DNA of 59,143 bases, from NCBI GenBank assembly GCA_017539645.1, contig JAFYCM010000028.1:1-59143 (forward strand). The letters are read 5' to 3'. The notes under the pieces were generated by a model. That model searched no databases. It was not told where the DNA came from and worked only from the letters and a program-made list of their open reading frames with translations. Within the stretch, counting starts at the first letter, position 1, and the number at the start of each line of letters is the position of its first letter. The DNA comes from Bacteroidales bacterium (GTDB lineage Bacteria > Bacteroidota > Bacteroidia > Bacteroidales > Marinilabiliaceae). Made by a program: the position numbers and the translations under genes. Below are positions 10,489 to 20,600 of this stretch, piece after piece.

Positions 10489-12456
10489 TTACCAACCTGG
10501 GTTTTGAGCAAAGTCTTCATATATGTAGACTTGGCTTTCGAGAATTGGGAACCAATAGTGCTTTGTTCCTAAATTACGCGTCAAGAGAGTCTCTTCGTGC
10601 CAGCCTTTCACTTCGGCATCGCGTGGGTCATTGGTCTTGTACCACTCATCATCATATACACGAGTAAACTCTTGCGAAGTTTTGGTTGTGTATGGTTTTT
10701 CGGTGAGTAGCAACCAACGCTGAATATCGTTGAAGCGGAAGCCTTCGAATGCAAGTTCGCAAGCACGCTCACGACGAACTTCGTCCATAAACTTCTGCTG
10801 CGAAGCTGCGTAACCAGCGTCAACATGGCCCGCACCTACGCGATCGCGAAGCGTGTTGATAGCCTCTTCGGCAGTCTTAGAGAATGAGTTTGCTTTATAC
10901 GAAGCGCCACTTACTGCAGCACCAGCTTCGGCATACATAAGGTACACATCGGCTACGCGCATATATGGCAAATAGCTTTCGAAACCTTTACCCCAGTCGT
11001 CGGTTACTCGGTCGACTTTGTTACCTGTGTGTGGCACAAGTTTCTGGCAGAAATAACCCGTACGGCTTGCATTTGTTACATCACGCATGATACCGTCAGT
11101 GTACAACGTTGCATACTGCTGATCGACAAAATCTTCGGTAGCATCTTGGTCGATGAAACGTTCACCATCGAATACAATATCGTGATAGAAACGTGGGTCA
11201 CGATTTTTGAATGGGTGAGTTGGGTCGAAACCGCTGTTCGGGTCGTCGAGTGGAAGGCCATTAGCCATACCGTATGCATAGTTAACATAGTTGGCTGTAG
11301 GCACTTGGCAGAAACCGCCATAGAACAATCCGTTCACATTTGAGCCCCAGCTTACAGCGAAGCCCCAACGAGCATCGTTAGCTTGATTGAATCGTGTACC
11401 GCGCATCATAGCCTCAACAGTACCTGGCTGCTTGAAGTTCTGACCAACTGTGTAGAAAATGTCCGAATAGCAAGAGTTGGTAGTCTTCTTACGGTCGTGA
11501 TGGTAGAGAGCGTCGAAGTCGTCTGCTGGATAGTATTCAGCGAGTGAGTAAGGCGATTCGCCATTCTCTATGAGCGCAAGGCTCTGACCAAGATATTCGG
11601 CAGCTTGCTTAGCATATTCGGTGTTGTAGTTATAGGTCTCTTTACCACCTACTTTTGCACCTACATTATTAAGTGGACTTGCAGCCCAAAGCATAATCTT
11701 ACCTGCGTATGCAAGAGCAGTAGCTTTGGTGATGCGGAGTTGGTTTGCACCGAGTGTACGCTTACCTACGGTCGACTTATCCCAATCGTTAGGGAGGAGC
11801 TTAGCAGCAGCCTCGAAGTCGGCAGCAGCCTTCTTAGCACAATCGGTAAACGATTCGCGTGGGAAGGTGAATGTTTCAGATGCATCGAGAGCACGGTCGA
11901 AGTAAGGCATACCACCAAACCAAACCATAAGTTCCTCATACCACCAACCACGGAAGAAGAGAAGTTGACCTTTTACGAAGTCGCGTTCTTCTTGGGTAGC
12001 ATCGGTCATAAGGCCTTGCTCCAAAGCTTCAAGACCGAGGTTAGCTTTACGGATGCAGTACCACGAGTCGTTCCAGATGTGGTGCTTCATACGGTCTTTT
12101 GATTTAACATCATCGTTGTTACCATAGAGGAAGCAGAGGTTACCACCCCAAGAGGTGTAGTATGCCTTGAAGTCGCCTTTATCCATCTTCGACGTAACGT
12201 AGAAGTCGGCGTTGTTGAGCGTAAGGATTTCGTCCTCACCCCAGTTGAAGGTAGTATTCCAATAGCAACATGTCTTGTGAGGGATGCTGTTGTACATCTG
12301 CTCAACAAAGCCTTGGAAATTTTCAAAGTTTTTGAATGCCTCCTCCGGATTCACATCTGAGTCAGGCTCTTTGTCGAGATAATCCTCGCACGATGAGAGG
12401 CTGCCCATTACGAGCGCTGCCGAAAGGACGGCGAATATTGATTTATATAATTTCAT
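10489..12456 (-). CDS. xusB: SusD/RagB-family glycan-binding lipoprotein, first pair
   Basis: A 655-residue lipoprotein (MGSLSSC, C23) forming the lid of the first SusC-like porin. SusD hallmarks are the early YLDKEPDSDVNPEEAF segment, the helical scaffold (WYCIRKANLGLEALEQGL, FFRGWWYEELMVWFGG), and the C-terminal signature YMRVADVYLMYAEAGAAVSG ... RRERACELAFEGFRFNDIQRW, ending AQNPGW. It is larger than the second SusD and lies 10 bases after the first SusC gene. The pair matches XusA/XusB in order and size class. Confidence 0.92.
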   Translation of the reverse strand: MKLYKSIFAVLSAALVMGSLSSCEDYLDKEPDSDVNPEEAFKNFENFQGFVEQMYNSIPHKTCCYWNTTFNWGEDEILTLNNADFYVTSKMDKGDFKAYYTSWGGNLCFLYGNNDDVKSKDRMKHHIWNDSWYCIRKANLGLEALEQGLMTDATQEERDFVKGQLLFFRGWWYEELMVWFGGMPYFDRALDASETFTFPRESFTDCAKKAAADFEAAAKLLPNDWDKSTVGKRTLGANQLRITKATALAYAGKIMLWAASPLNNVGAKVGGKETYNYNTEYAKQAAEYLGQSLALIENGESPYSLAEYYPADDFDALYHHDRKKTTNSCYSDIFYTVGQNFKQPGTVEAMMRGTRFNQANDARWGFAVSWGSNVNGLFYGGFCQVPTANYVNYAYGMANGLPLDDPNSGFDPTHPFKNRDPRFYHDIVFDGERFIDQDATEDFVDQQYATLYTDGIMRDVTNASRTGYFCQKLVPHTGNKVDRVTDDWGKGFESYLPYMRVADVYLMYAEAGAAVSGASYKANSFSKTAEEAINTLRDRVGAGHVDAGYAASQQKFMDEVRRERACELAFEGFRFNDIQRWLLLTEKPYTTKTSQEFTRVYDDEWYKTNDPRDAEVKGWHEETLLTRNLGTKHYWFPILESQVYIYEDFAQNPGW

Positions 12457-12466
12457 TGCTTTCCGG

Positions 12467-15400
12467 TTATAAAGAGAATTTCAAACCTAAGTTTACACGC
12501 TTAACCGTAGGATATTGACCAGTGTTTGATGCACCAGCGAAGTTCGATTCGCGGTCATCTGGCATCTTGGTCCATACCCAAAGGTTGTTACCACTTACGA
12601 AGAGCTTGAGGTCTTTGATTGCGAGCTTGCCAACATTAACCTTAGCGAAGGTGTATGCAAGTTCGGCGTTCTTCAAACGAAGATAAGAGCCATCGTAGAG
12701 GAACTGAGTACCAGTAGAATACTGTTCTGTACCCCAACGTGGTGTGGTTACTTCTGCACCACGATGATCGTCGGACCACCATGTTCCGTTGTCATATACG
12801 TTGTTGAGCTGGCTACCGAATGAAGTAAGGCCAACTTCACGTGTTACATTGCTTACGCCATAGAACTGAACGAAGCAGCTCCATCCTCTCCACTCCATAC
12901 CGATAGTAGCATTGTAGGTGTTTTGAGGAATATCTGAGTAGCCCCAAGGTGCCTGGTCGTCGCTTGTGATTTTACCATCACCATTGAAGTCGATGAGATA
13001 GTAGTCGCCAAGGAGTTTTTGGTTGTCGTTCACGTCGTATTTCGGGCTTGCCAAAAGGTCATCATAACTCTGCATGAAACCAGCGTCGAGGAATGAGCGG
13101 GTTTGACCAATAGCGTAGCCTGCTGTCTTGCGATAGGCGGGCAAGAGTTGTGCATCGTCCATCTTCTGAACTTCGTTCTCTGCATGAGTATAGTTGAGGT
13201 TTGCCCATGCGCGAATACCATTGCTGAAATTCTTATTGAGGCGCACCTCAATTTCGTAACCTTTATTGTGAATCTCGCCAAGGTTAGCAGCTACTGCAGG
13301 CTGACCAAAGTATGCAGGCACTGCACGGCCCTTATCTTTTACGTATACATTGACACGTTTATCTCTAAATACATCTACACTACCAGCCACAAGACCATCG
13401 AGGAACGAGTAGTCGAGACCAAAGTTGAGCTTGCGAACAGACTCCCAATGAACATCGGGGTTACCCACACTTTCCTCACGGTACCATTGATATGGACTGG
13501 CAGAGCCATGAGGTTCACCCATTTCGGATTTACCAGGTCTCTCATCACCACCATTACCACCAATTGCCCATTGAGATACATAGCCAAAACGTGGAGTACC
13601 ACTATCATCACCTACTTCACCATACGATGCACGGAGCTTCAAGTAGTCGATAATCTTATTATCCTTCAGAGTCTGCATGAAATTCTCTTCGGTGATAGTC
13701 CAACCGATAGCACCCGACTGGAAGAAGGCAAGACGATAATCTTTAGAGAACTTCTCAGAACCATTGTATGCACCATTATACTCGAAGAAGTATTTCGATG
13801 CCCAATCGTATGTTACACGGAACACCCAGTCTTCACGGTGCGAAGGAACACCATTACCTTGGTTGTACTCTTGGCGCTGGAAAAGTCCCATGGCCGTAAC
13901 GTTGTTCTGACCGAATGAGTTGCCGTAGAATATCTGCGCTTGATATTGTAGGTTACGTGAGGTATTCCAATCTTGAACTGAACCAGCATCGGTGCTCCAC
14001 TTGATACCTGCTGCATAGTCGTAGCCATTGTAACGCTCGGTAGACTCTGAATTCTGACGTACACCAGTGTAAGGATTTATCCACGTATGCTGTGCACCAT
14101 GGTAGAGGTCGTTTATACCAAAACCAGTAGAAACGAAGGTGTTATCCCAAGATATAGAACCATGGAGTTTCAAGCCTTCGAGCAGGAACTTCAAATCCTG
14201 GTCGAGAGTAAAGTCGGTTGTGATGCGAGTGGTAATATTCTTCTGTATACCGCCCAATGCAATCTTCTCTGGAGAGTTCGTCACATTCGCCTTGCCAGTT
14301 CCTTCGTAGCCCCAAGAGCCATCGGCATACTTAGGCAAATAGACGTCAGGAGCAATGTTATAAGCACCTGCCCAGGTCTGAGAGAACTGCCAGTCGCCAA
14401 TTGACGAATAACCACCGTATGTAGTCTTCTGTATACCTGTGTTACCAGCCAAATTGACTTTGAACAATGTGGTAGGAGTCAAGTTGAAGTCGAGGTTCGA
14501 ACGAACACCCACCTTATTGTAACCAAAACCAGCGGTATAGTTACGATCCGACTCAAACTCTTTGAAAAGGTCACCTTCGTGTACGAAGTCCGCCGAAGCA
14601 AAGTACTTCACGAACTTGGTACCACCCGATACGTTTACGTTGGCATTGTAGGACATTGCATGTTTTTTGAACAAGTAGTCCTGCCAGTCAACGTTCGGAT
14701 AACGTTCGATCTGTTCTTGAGTTGTTTGGTTACGATACTGATTGATAAACTCTTGCGAATTCATCGCATCCCAAGCACCTGGGTTGATGTTCATTTCGTG
14801 CTGAATAGCAGTATTGCGCTGCATAAGAGCATCGTATGCATCGAGTTTACCAGGAAGTTTAGAAACCATCTTCAAAATGGCGTTAGCTGCTACGTTTACG
14901 TGTGCCTTACCCTCTTCACCACGTTTGGTAGTGATAAGGATAACACCGTTAGCACCCTTCACACCATAAACGGCCGTTGCCGATGCGTCTTTCAATACAG
15001 ATATGTTTGCTACAGAAGCCATATCTACAGTTGCCATATCACGCTCTATACCATCAACAAGTACCAGAGGTGCAGAACTATTTGGTGAAGACTGACCACG
15101 AATAACAATATTAATAGTCTCTTCACCAGGAAGACCAGAACTCTGAGTGGTGATAACACCAGGAAGGTTACCCGTGAGGGCTGCGCCTACGTTAGAGATA
15201 CCGGCAGCGCGCTCGAGTACCTCACCTGTGGTTTGGGTAATAGCACCCACAACCGATGCTTTCTTCTGTTGACCATAACCAACGATGATGACCTCATCGA
15301 GTTCCTTGGTATCGTCTTGCATAGTAACATTGTAATTTGCACCAGCACCAACAGTCACTGTTTGGTTATCAAAGCCGACAAACGAGAACTTTAGCTGAGT

Positions 15401-15637
15401 GCCTTCAGGAACGCTAAGTGTGTACTTACCGTCGAAATCGGTAACCGTACCACCACCAGCTGCACCTTGAATCATGACAGCCACACCAGGCAGCGGGTTG
15501 CCATCAGAATCGACAACTTGACCCGACACCTTTGTCTGAACCTGTGCTAAAGCCATTCCTGCCGACAAGCCAATGGCCGTGGCAAGAACTAACCCTCTCC
15601 GCATAGGTCCGTAGAAGTGAAAGATTTTCTTTTTCAT
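12467..15637 (-). CDS. xusA: SusC-like TonB-dependent receptor, first pair
   Basis: A 1056-residue outer-membrane transporter for xylo-oligosaccharides. After the signal peptide (ending MALAQ, about 31) comes a carboxypeptidase-regulatory-like domain (about 36-108; GQVVDSDGNPLPGVAVMIQG and TDFDGKYTLSVPEGT), a TonB-box-like LDEVIIVGYGQQKK, a plug domain (about 125-245; PLVLVDGIERDM, VLKDASATAVYGVKGANGVILITTKRG) and a 22-strand-type barrel ending in LGLKFSL. It follows the GH43 gene by 27 bases and precedes its SusD by 10. Gene order supports the XusA assignment. Confidence 0.93.
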   Translation of the reverse strand: MKKKIFHFYGPMRRGLVLATAIGLSAGMALAQVQTKVSGQVVDSDGNPLPGVAVMIQGAAGGGTVTDFDGKYTLSVPEGTQLKFSFVGFDNQTVTVGAGANYNVTMQDDTKELDEVIIVGYGQQKKASVVGAITQTTGEVLERAAGISNVGAALTGNLPGVITTQSSGLPGEETINIVIRGQSSPNSSAPLVLVDGIERDMATVDMASVANISVLKDASATAVYGVKGANGVILITTKRGEEGKAHVNVAANAILKMVSKLPGKLDAYDALMQRNTAIQHEMNINPGAWDAMNSQEFINQYRNQTTQEQIERYPNVDWQDYLFKKHAMSYNANVNVSGGTKFVKYFASADFVHEGDLFKEFESDRNYTAGFGYNKVGVRSNLDFNLTPTTLFKVNLAGNTGIQKTTYGGYSSIGDWQFSQTWAGAYNIAPDVYLPKYADGSWGYEGTGKANVTNSPEKIALGGIQKNITTRITTDFTLDQDLKFLLEGLKLHGSISWDNTFVSTGFGINDLYHGAQHTWINPYTGVRQNSESTERYNGYDYAAGIKWSTDAGSVQDWNTSRNLQYQAQIFYGNSFGQNNVTAMGLFQRQEYNQGNGVPSHREDWVFRVTYDWASKYFFEYNGAYNGSEKFSKDYRLAFFQSGAIGWTITEENFMQTLKDNKIIDYLKLRASYGEVGDDSGTPRFGYVSQWAIGGNGGDERPGKSEMGEPHGSASPYQWYREESVGNPDVHWESVRKLNFGLDYSFLDGLVAGSVDVFRDKRVNVYVKDKGRAVPAYFGQPAVAANLGEIHNKGYEIEVRLNKNFSNGIRAWANLNYTHAENEVQKMDDAQLLPAYRKTAGYAIGQTRSFLDAGFMQSYDDLLASPKYDVNDNQKLLGDYYLIDFNGDGKITSDDQAPWGYSDIPQNTYNATIGMEWRGWSCFVQFYGVSNVTREVGLTSFGSQLNNVYDNGTWWSDDHRGAEVTTPRWGTEQYSTGTQFLYDGSYLRLKNAELAYTFAKVNVGKLAIKDLKLFVSGNNLWVWTKMPDDRESNFAGASNTGQYPTVKRVNLGLKFSL

Positions 15638-15664
15638 GGAAAAAAGGTTAATAATAAAAATTGT

Positions 15665-17365
15665 TTATTTGGTTGCATATAAGCCTATTGTAGTACCGGT
15701 GAAGCCACCAGCATTTGCTGTGGAGAGCGGTCGAGCAGCAAGCGGCTCGCCTACTTTGTTCCACTTGTCGCCACCAGTAGAGTATGCAAACGAGAACGTA
15801 GCTCCGTCTGACGTAATCTGAAGCTTCACATTCTTTGCATCTGCGCCAACTTTCTCAGCTGCCACAACCTCATCACTTTCGCCATCAACCTTGTGAAGCT
15901 TAATAGCCTTCTTGCCATCGAGCAAACCAACGGTGATGTAGTAGTGATGCCTCTCATCTTTGAAGAGTATCATACCGGCTTCTTCTGTGCCGCGTGGCTC
16001 AAAACAGATGTCGGTAGAGCAGGTGAATTTATGGTGATGAAGTACACGAGCCACAAGCGAAGGTGTGCAACGCTGCGAAGCACGCAATGTGTCGCAACGC
16101 AAACGAAGCACTCCGCCGTCTACTTCATAGTGACCAGCAGCAGCACCGCGCAACGTAAGCCAATCGTAGCCGAGCGTATCGCCATCGAACGTTTCGGTAT
16201 AGCCAAAGTTGCCAAGGCGCGAATTGCTCTCTACGCTTACGCCTTTGCGCTCGCATATCATACTTACAAGTTCGTCGCCCTCGGTAATGACTGGATAACC
16301 ATCTTGGGTCCATCGAACGGGCATCATAAATGTCTCGCGACCTAAATTCTCGTATCCAAAGCCACCATCAAGCGGACGGCAAGCAAGGAACACTGCCCAC
16401 CAATCGCCTTCTACAGCTTGAATAAGGTCTGCATGTCCAGCGCAAGTGATAGGATAGTCGCGATTAGGGTCAAGGTGACGCTGAGTGAGTATTGGATTAT
16501 TCTTCCAAGGTTTGAATGGACCCATCGGGCTGTTAGAGGTAAATATCACCTCCGAGTGGTTAACACTCGTGCCGCCTTCGGCATCCATCAAATAGTATTT
16601 ACCATTTATTTTATAGATATGCGGACCTTCAATCCAGATTGGCTTCTCTTCTGGGCGGCAACCTTTATCTATAAGTGCCGGACGTGGACCATACGTACAC
16701 TCCTTTTCAACGTCGAAACGCTGAATACGTATTGAGCGGTGACCATCGTATTCTGCAGGATAGGTAGGCTCATCATTATTTACAATGTATGCACTACCAT
16801 CTTCATCGAAGAAGAACGAAGGGTCGATACCCGTAACTTCTGGAAGATATACAGGGTCTGACCAGTTGCCAGAGAATGGATCTTTAGTCTTCACAAAGAA
16901 GTTGCCCGCACCTACGTTTGTAGTAATCATATAATAGGTCTCGTTGTGCGGGTTGTAGGCAAGCGCCGGGGCAAAGATGCCACCGCTAACATGCTGCGGT
17001 TGCAAATTCTGCAACTGCGATTCACGGTTGAGCACATGACCGATTTGCTTCCAATTCACAAGGTCGCGGCTATGGAAGAGAGGCACACCGGGGAAATATA
17101 CGAAAGTCGACGTAGCCAAAAAGTAGTCGCCTTTGCCGTTTGTGCAGATTGACGGGTCGCTATACCAGCCCGGCAATATTGGGTTATAAAAACTTGCAGC
17201 CGATGGCAACGGATTGTTGTTGTAGAAATCGTCGTTGCCCTGATAACTAAAGTTGTCAAATAGCGCCCAATTGTCAGCACAAGAATTACTCTCACACGAC
17301 GTTAGTGCCGCAAGAGAACCAAATGCCGCCACAGTGAGCGCCACATTTTTTACATTCATTTTCAT
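15665..17365 (-). CDS. GH43 beta-xylosidase/arabinofuranosidase lipoprotein
   Basis: First gene of the PUL operon. I chose the start at 17365, because the longer reading adds ten unlikely residues and this start gives a lipoprotein signal (SLAALTSC, C24); the ATG at 17359 is also possible. The GH43 propeller spans about 55-370 with base D70 (PGWYSDPS), modulator D181 (GIDPSFFFDEDG) and acid E246 (IEGPHIY). A C-terminal beta-sandwich (about 385-560, DUF1349/GH43_C2-like) follows, as in beta-xylosidases that shape the active site with this domain. Predicted to release xylose or arabinose from oligosaccharides. The exact subfamily needs a CAZy comparison. Confidence 0.88.
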   Translation of the reverse strand: MKMNVKNVALTVAAFGSLAALTSCESNSCADNWALFDNFSYQGNDDFYNNNPLPSAASFYNPILPGWYSDPSICTNGKGDYFLATSTFVYFPGVPLFHSRDLVNWKQIGHVLNRESQLQNLQPQHVSGGIFAPALAYNPHNETYYMITTNVGAGNFFVKTKDPFSGNWSDPVYLPEVTGIDPSFFFDEDGSAYIVNNDEPTYPAEYDGHRSIRIQRFDVEKECTYGPRPALIDKGCRPEEKPIWIEGPHIYKINGKYYLMDAEGGTSVNHSEVIFTSNSPMGPFKPWKNNPILTQRHLDPNRDYPITCAGHADLIQAVEGDWWAVFLACRPLDGGFGYENLGRETFMMPVRWTQDGYPVITEGDELVSMICERKGVSVESNSRLGNFGYTETFDGDTLGYDWLTLRGAAAGHYEVDGGVLRLRCDTLRASQRCTPSLVARVLHHHKFTCSTDICFEPRGTEEAGMILFKDERHHYYITVGLLDGKKAIKLHKVDGESDEVVAAEKVGADAKNVKLQITSDGATFSFAYSTGGDKWNKVGEPLAARPLSTANAGGFTGTTIGLYATK

Positions 17366-17657
17366 TTGTTGGGTTAAAATTTGTTTGATGCACACTTGCT
17401 CATTGTTTCAAAATCGCGCACGAACAAACGTTCGTACACAATTTTTAACACTACGAAAATAGACCTAATATTTGCGGGGCAAAGACACTTATGTTACACA
17501 TGCATTCAATTATGAAACATCATCAATTGCGTAACATAAACACATGTTTGATGTAACAAAAACAACATTGTTGATATTCGTACACGAAACAAAAACTGAA
17601 ACAATAATTAACAACTACAAGAAAAAAAGTAACTTCGCACTGTTAACGAACCTAAAT
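17366..17657. promoter_or_regulatory. Divergent control region of the xylan PUL and its regulator
   Basis: This 292-bp gap separates the GH43/xus operon (minus) from the HTCS regulator (plus). A candidate Bacteroidetes promoter for the operon lies on the minus strand: TTTG (17483-17480), 18 bases, then TATTTTCG (17461-17454), one base off the TAnnTTTG consensus. Upstream of it a 9-bp inverted repeat, TTATGTTAC (17489-17497) and GTAACATAA (17531-17539), is a plausible HTCS binding site. A smaller repeat ACGAAC-4-GTTCGT (17420-17435) lies in the predicted leader. No convincing promoter for the regulator was found. Confidence 0.45.
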
Positions 17658-20600
17658 ATGTATTTGACTTATCGCTTCAAAAACTGCTATTCATTTTTAC
17701 TGATAATCTTACTATTAATAGTAACGCTACCAGCCTCAGCAACTATTTTGAACACAAAAAATGGTCTGCCATCGTCACTCATCAACGATATAAAGCAGAC
17801 AAGCGATGGCTACGTATGGATAGCTACTGAAGACGGCCTCACACGTTACGACGGTGCAAAATGCGAAACATATTACCACGTAGCCGACGACAGCACTTCG
17901 CTCGCCAGCAACTACACTCGCCTCTGCTTCGAATCGCAAAATCATAATATATATATAGGTGGATTGCACGGCGTCATGCAATACGACAAAGAGCACGACA
18001 ATTTCCGCAACGTACGTTTGGTGCTGCCTAATGGCCTTGTTGTGGCGGCATTCATCACTGGCATTGTACAACTCAGTACGGGCGATATTTACATAGCTAC
18101 ATCGGGACACGGACTTTTCAAAATGCGCGATGGTGCTACCGAAGCCAAGCAACTCGACGGATTCACAGGCTATTACATAAATAGCATCATGGCCGACCAC
18201 CACAACAATGTCTGGATTTCTACCACCGACCGCGGCAACACGCGCATCAGCGAGAACGGCTTCGTATACATAGTGAAAACCGAAGGCAATGCTGCCATTA
18301 GTACATTCTGCGAAACGCCCGACGGCAATGTATACGCCTCCAGCAACAGCCGAGGCATAATGCGCTACAATGCCGCTACCGACATCTTCGAAACGATAAA
18401 CACCGCCACCATAGGTCTCAACGTCATGACGCTCTACCCTATCAACGAGCGCATACTTATAGGAACCGACGGCAACGGCATAAAGGAGTTCAACACGCAA
18501 ACAGGCACAACTTCTACGTTCGACATGGGCGCGTTGCCTTTCGACACCCACAAAGCCAAGGTTCACTCCATAATGGCCGATAGCTGGGGAAGTCTTTGGA
18601 TTGGACTCTTCCAACGCGGCGCGGTCATCATTCCGCAAAACACCAATAAGTTCGACTACATTGGTTGTCTGTCGACCATGCGCAACCTCATTGGCTCCAA
18701 TTACGTGTCGCAATTGCTCTACGCCAAAGACGGCAAGCTCTACGTAGGCACCGACAACGATGGCATCTATGCCGTCGACTCGAAAACGTGGAACTCCACG
18801 CACTACACTCAGCCAAACACCACTATGAGTCTCGCATCAGACATCAATGGCAATGTGTGGATAGGTACTTTCAACGAAGGTCTTTGGCATCTCAACATAC
18901 ATACGGGCACTCTCACTCGCACACCACTTCTGCACAACGCCAATGGTCAATCGCCTTCGATAAACGCCATTATGCCCGACGACTTTGGCAATATATATAT
19001 AGGTACGATGGGACAAGGCCTATATATATACAACATAAAAACGCAGAAGCTAAAGCAATACGAATATTGCACTGGCATCGATTATACTCCATACATAAAT
19101 AAGCTACACAACAATTGGATTAGCAGTCTTTGTCTCTATGGAGATAAGCTGTTTATAGGTACGCAAGATGGCATTGGCTGCCTCAACACCAAGACAGGCG
19201 ACTTCATGTCGGAAATGCGTGTGAATCGAATTTTGCCAGACTACACCATAATAGATCTCACTGCCGACAGCTGCGGATACATTTGGGCAGCCACCAACAA
19301 AGGTCTGATTCGCATAAACGCCGAAACTGCCGAAACGCAAAACTTTGAACTCAACAAAGGCATGGCGCACGAGGTGTTTATGGCTACCATCTGCGACCAC
19401 AAGGGCAACATCTGGGCAACATCGTCGCACGAACTTCTGCATATCGACTCTCGCTCGCTCAACGTGACTTCATACTACGAGCAAGACGGCATCATAACTA
19501 CCGAATTTGCCAAACGCTCAGCCACTATCACGCCCGACGACCACATATTCTTCGGTGGCACCGATGGCATAACGCACTTCAGTACCAACGATGTTTCTAC
19601 ATACAGTCAACCGCCTATGATCAAGATAGCCGACCTCTATTTGAGAGGACAGCGAGTGCTGAGTTCTACCACATCGGGGCGATACAAAGTGAAGCGCGAC
19701 ACAGATGGACAATACTACGACCTCAACTACAACGACAATTCGTTCGTAATAGAACTAACTACGCTGCAATTCATTCCGCAGCCACACATGTCGTATAGCT
19801 ATACCATAAATAATGAGCCTCCTATCGACGCTGGTAGCGGCATCAACCGTATTTCGCTTCGCAACATCGCCCCAGGGCAATACAACATAACTATCGTTGG
19901 CGAAAACAACGGCCACCTCTCCGACCCAATAACTATAAATATAGTAGTGCATCCGGCGTGGTGGAACACTTGGTGGGCGCGCATCTTCTACTTTGCTTTA
20001 GTATTTATGCTCCTCGTACTCTTCGTTCGCCTAAACAGAATGCGTCGACGCACCAAAGCGCAACTCGTACATACGCTGCACACTCAACAGCTGCGCGAAG
20101 CTAAAATGCAGATGTTCACCGACATAGCTCACGAAATACGTACGCCGATGAGCCTCGTAATATCGCCGCTCAACAACCTCATGGCGAACGATAGTGATGC
20201 CTCGCGACAGCAGAACTACAATATTATCTATCGCAACACGCAACGCATATTGCGCCTAATGACTCAAATTCTTGATATTCAGAAAATAGACGCCGGCAAA
20301 ATGGAGATGCATTTCTTTCCAACCGTTGTCAGCGACATAATTAGCGACGTATGCACCACATTCGACTTTGAAGCGCGCGCTAAGAATATTACGCTCACTA
20401 CCGACACCAAGCAAGTAGAAAGCACTGTTATTGAAGTAGATACGCGCCATTTCGACAAGATTCTTACTAACCTCATATCTAACGCTATAAAATATACGCC
20501 AGCCGATGGAAATATCGTGGTGCGCGCATACATAGGCCAATGCCCCGACCGCGATGGCGATAGCTACATCATAGAAGTGGAAGACTCGGGCAATGGTTTC

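Noticed and set aside
17775-18803. Long minus-strand open frame (342 codons) opposite the HTCS gene
   Set aside because: It lies wholly inside the HTCS coding sequence, has no recognisable domain, and its composition follows the codon pattern of the real gene.
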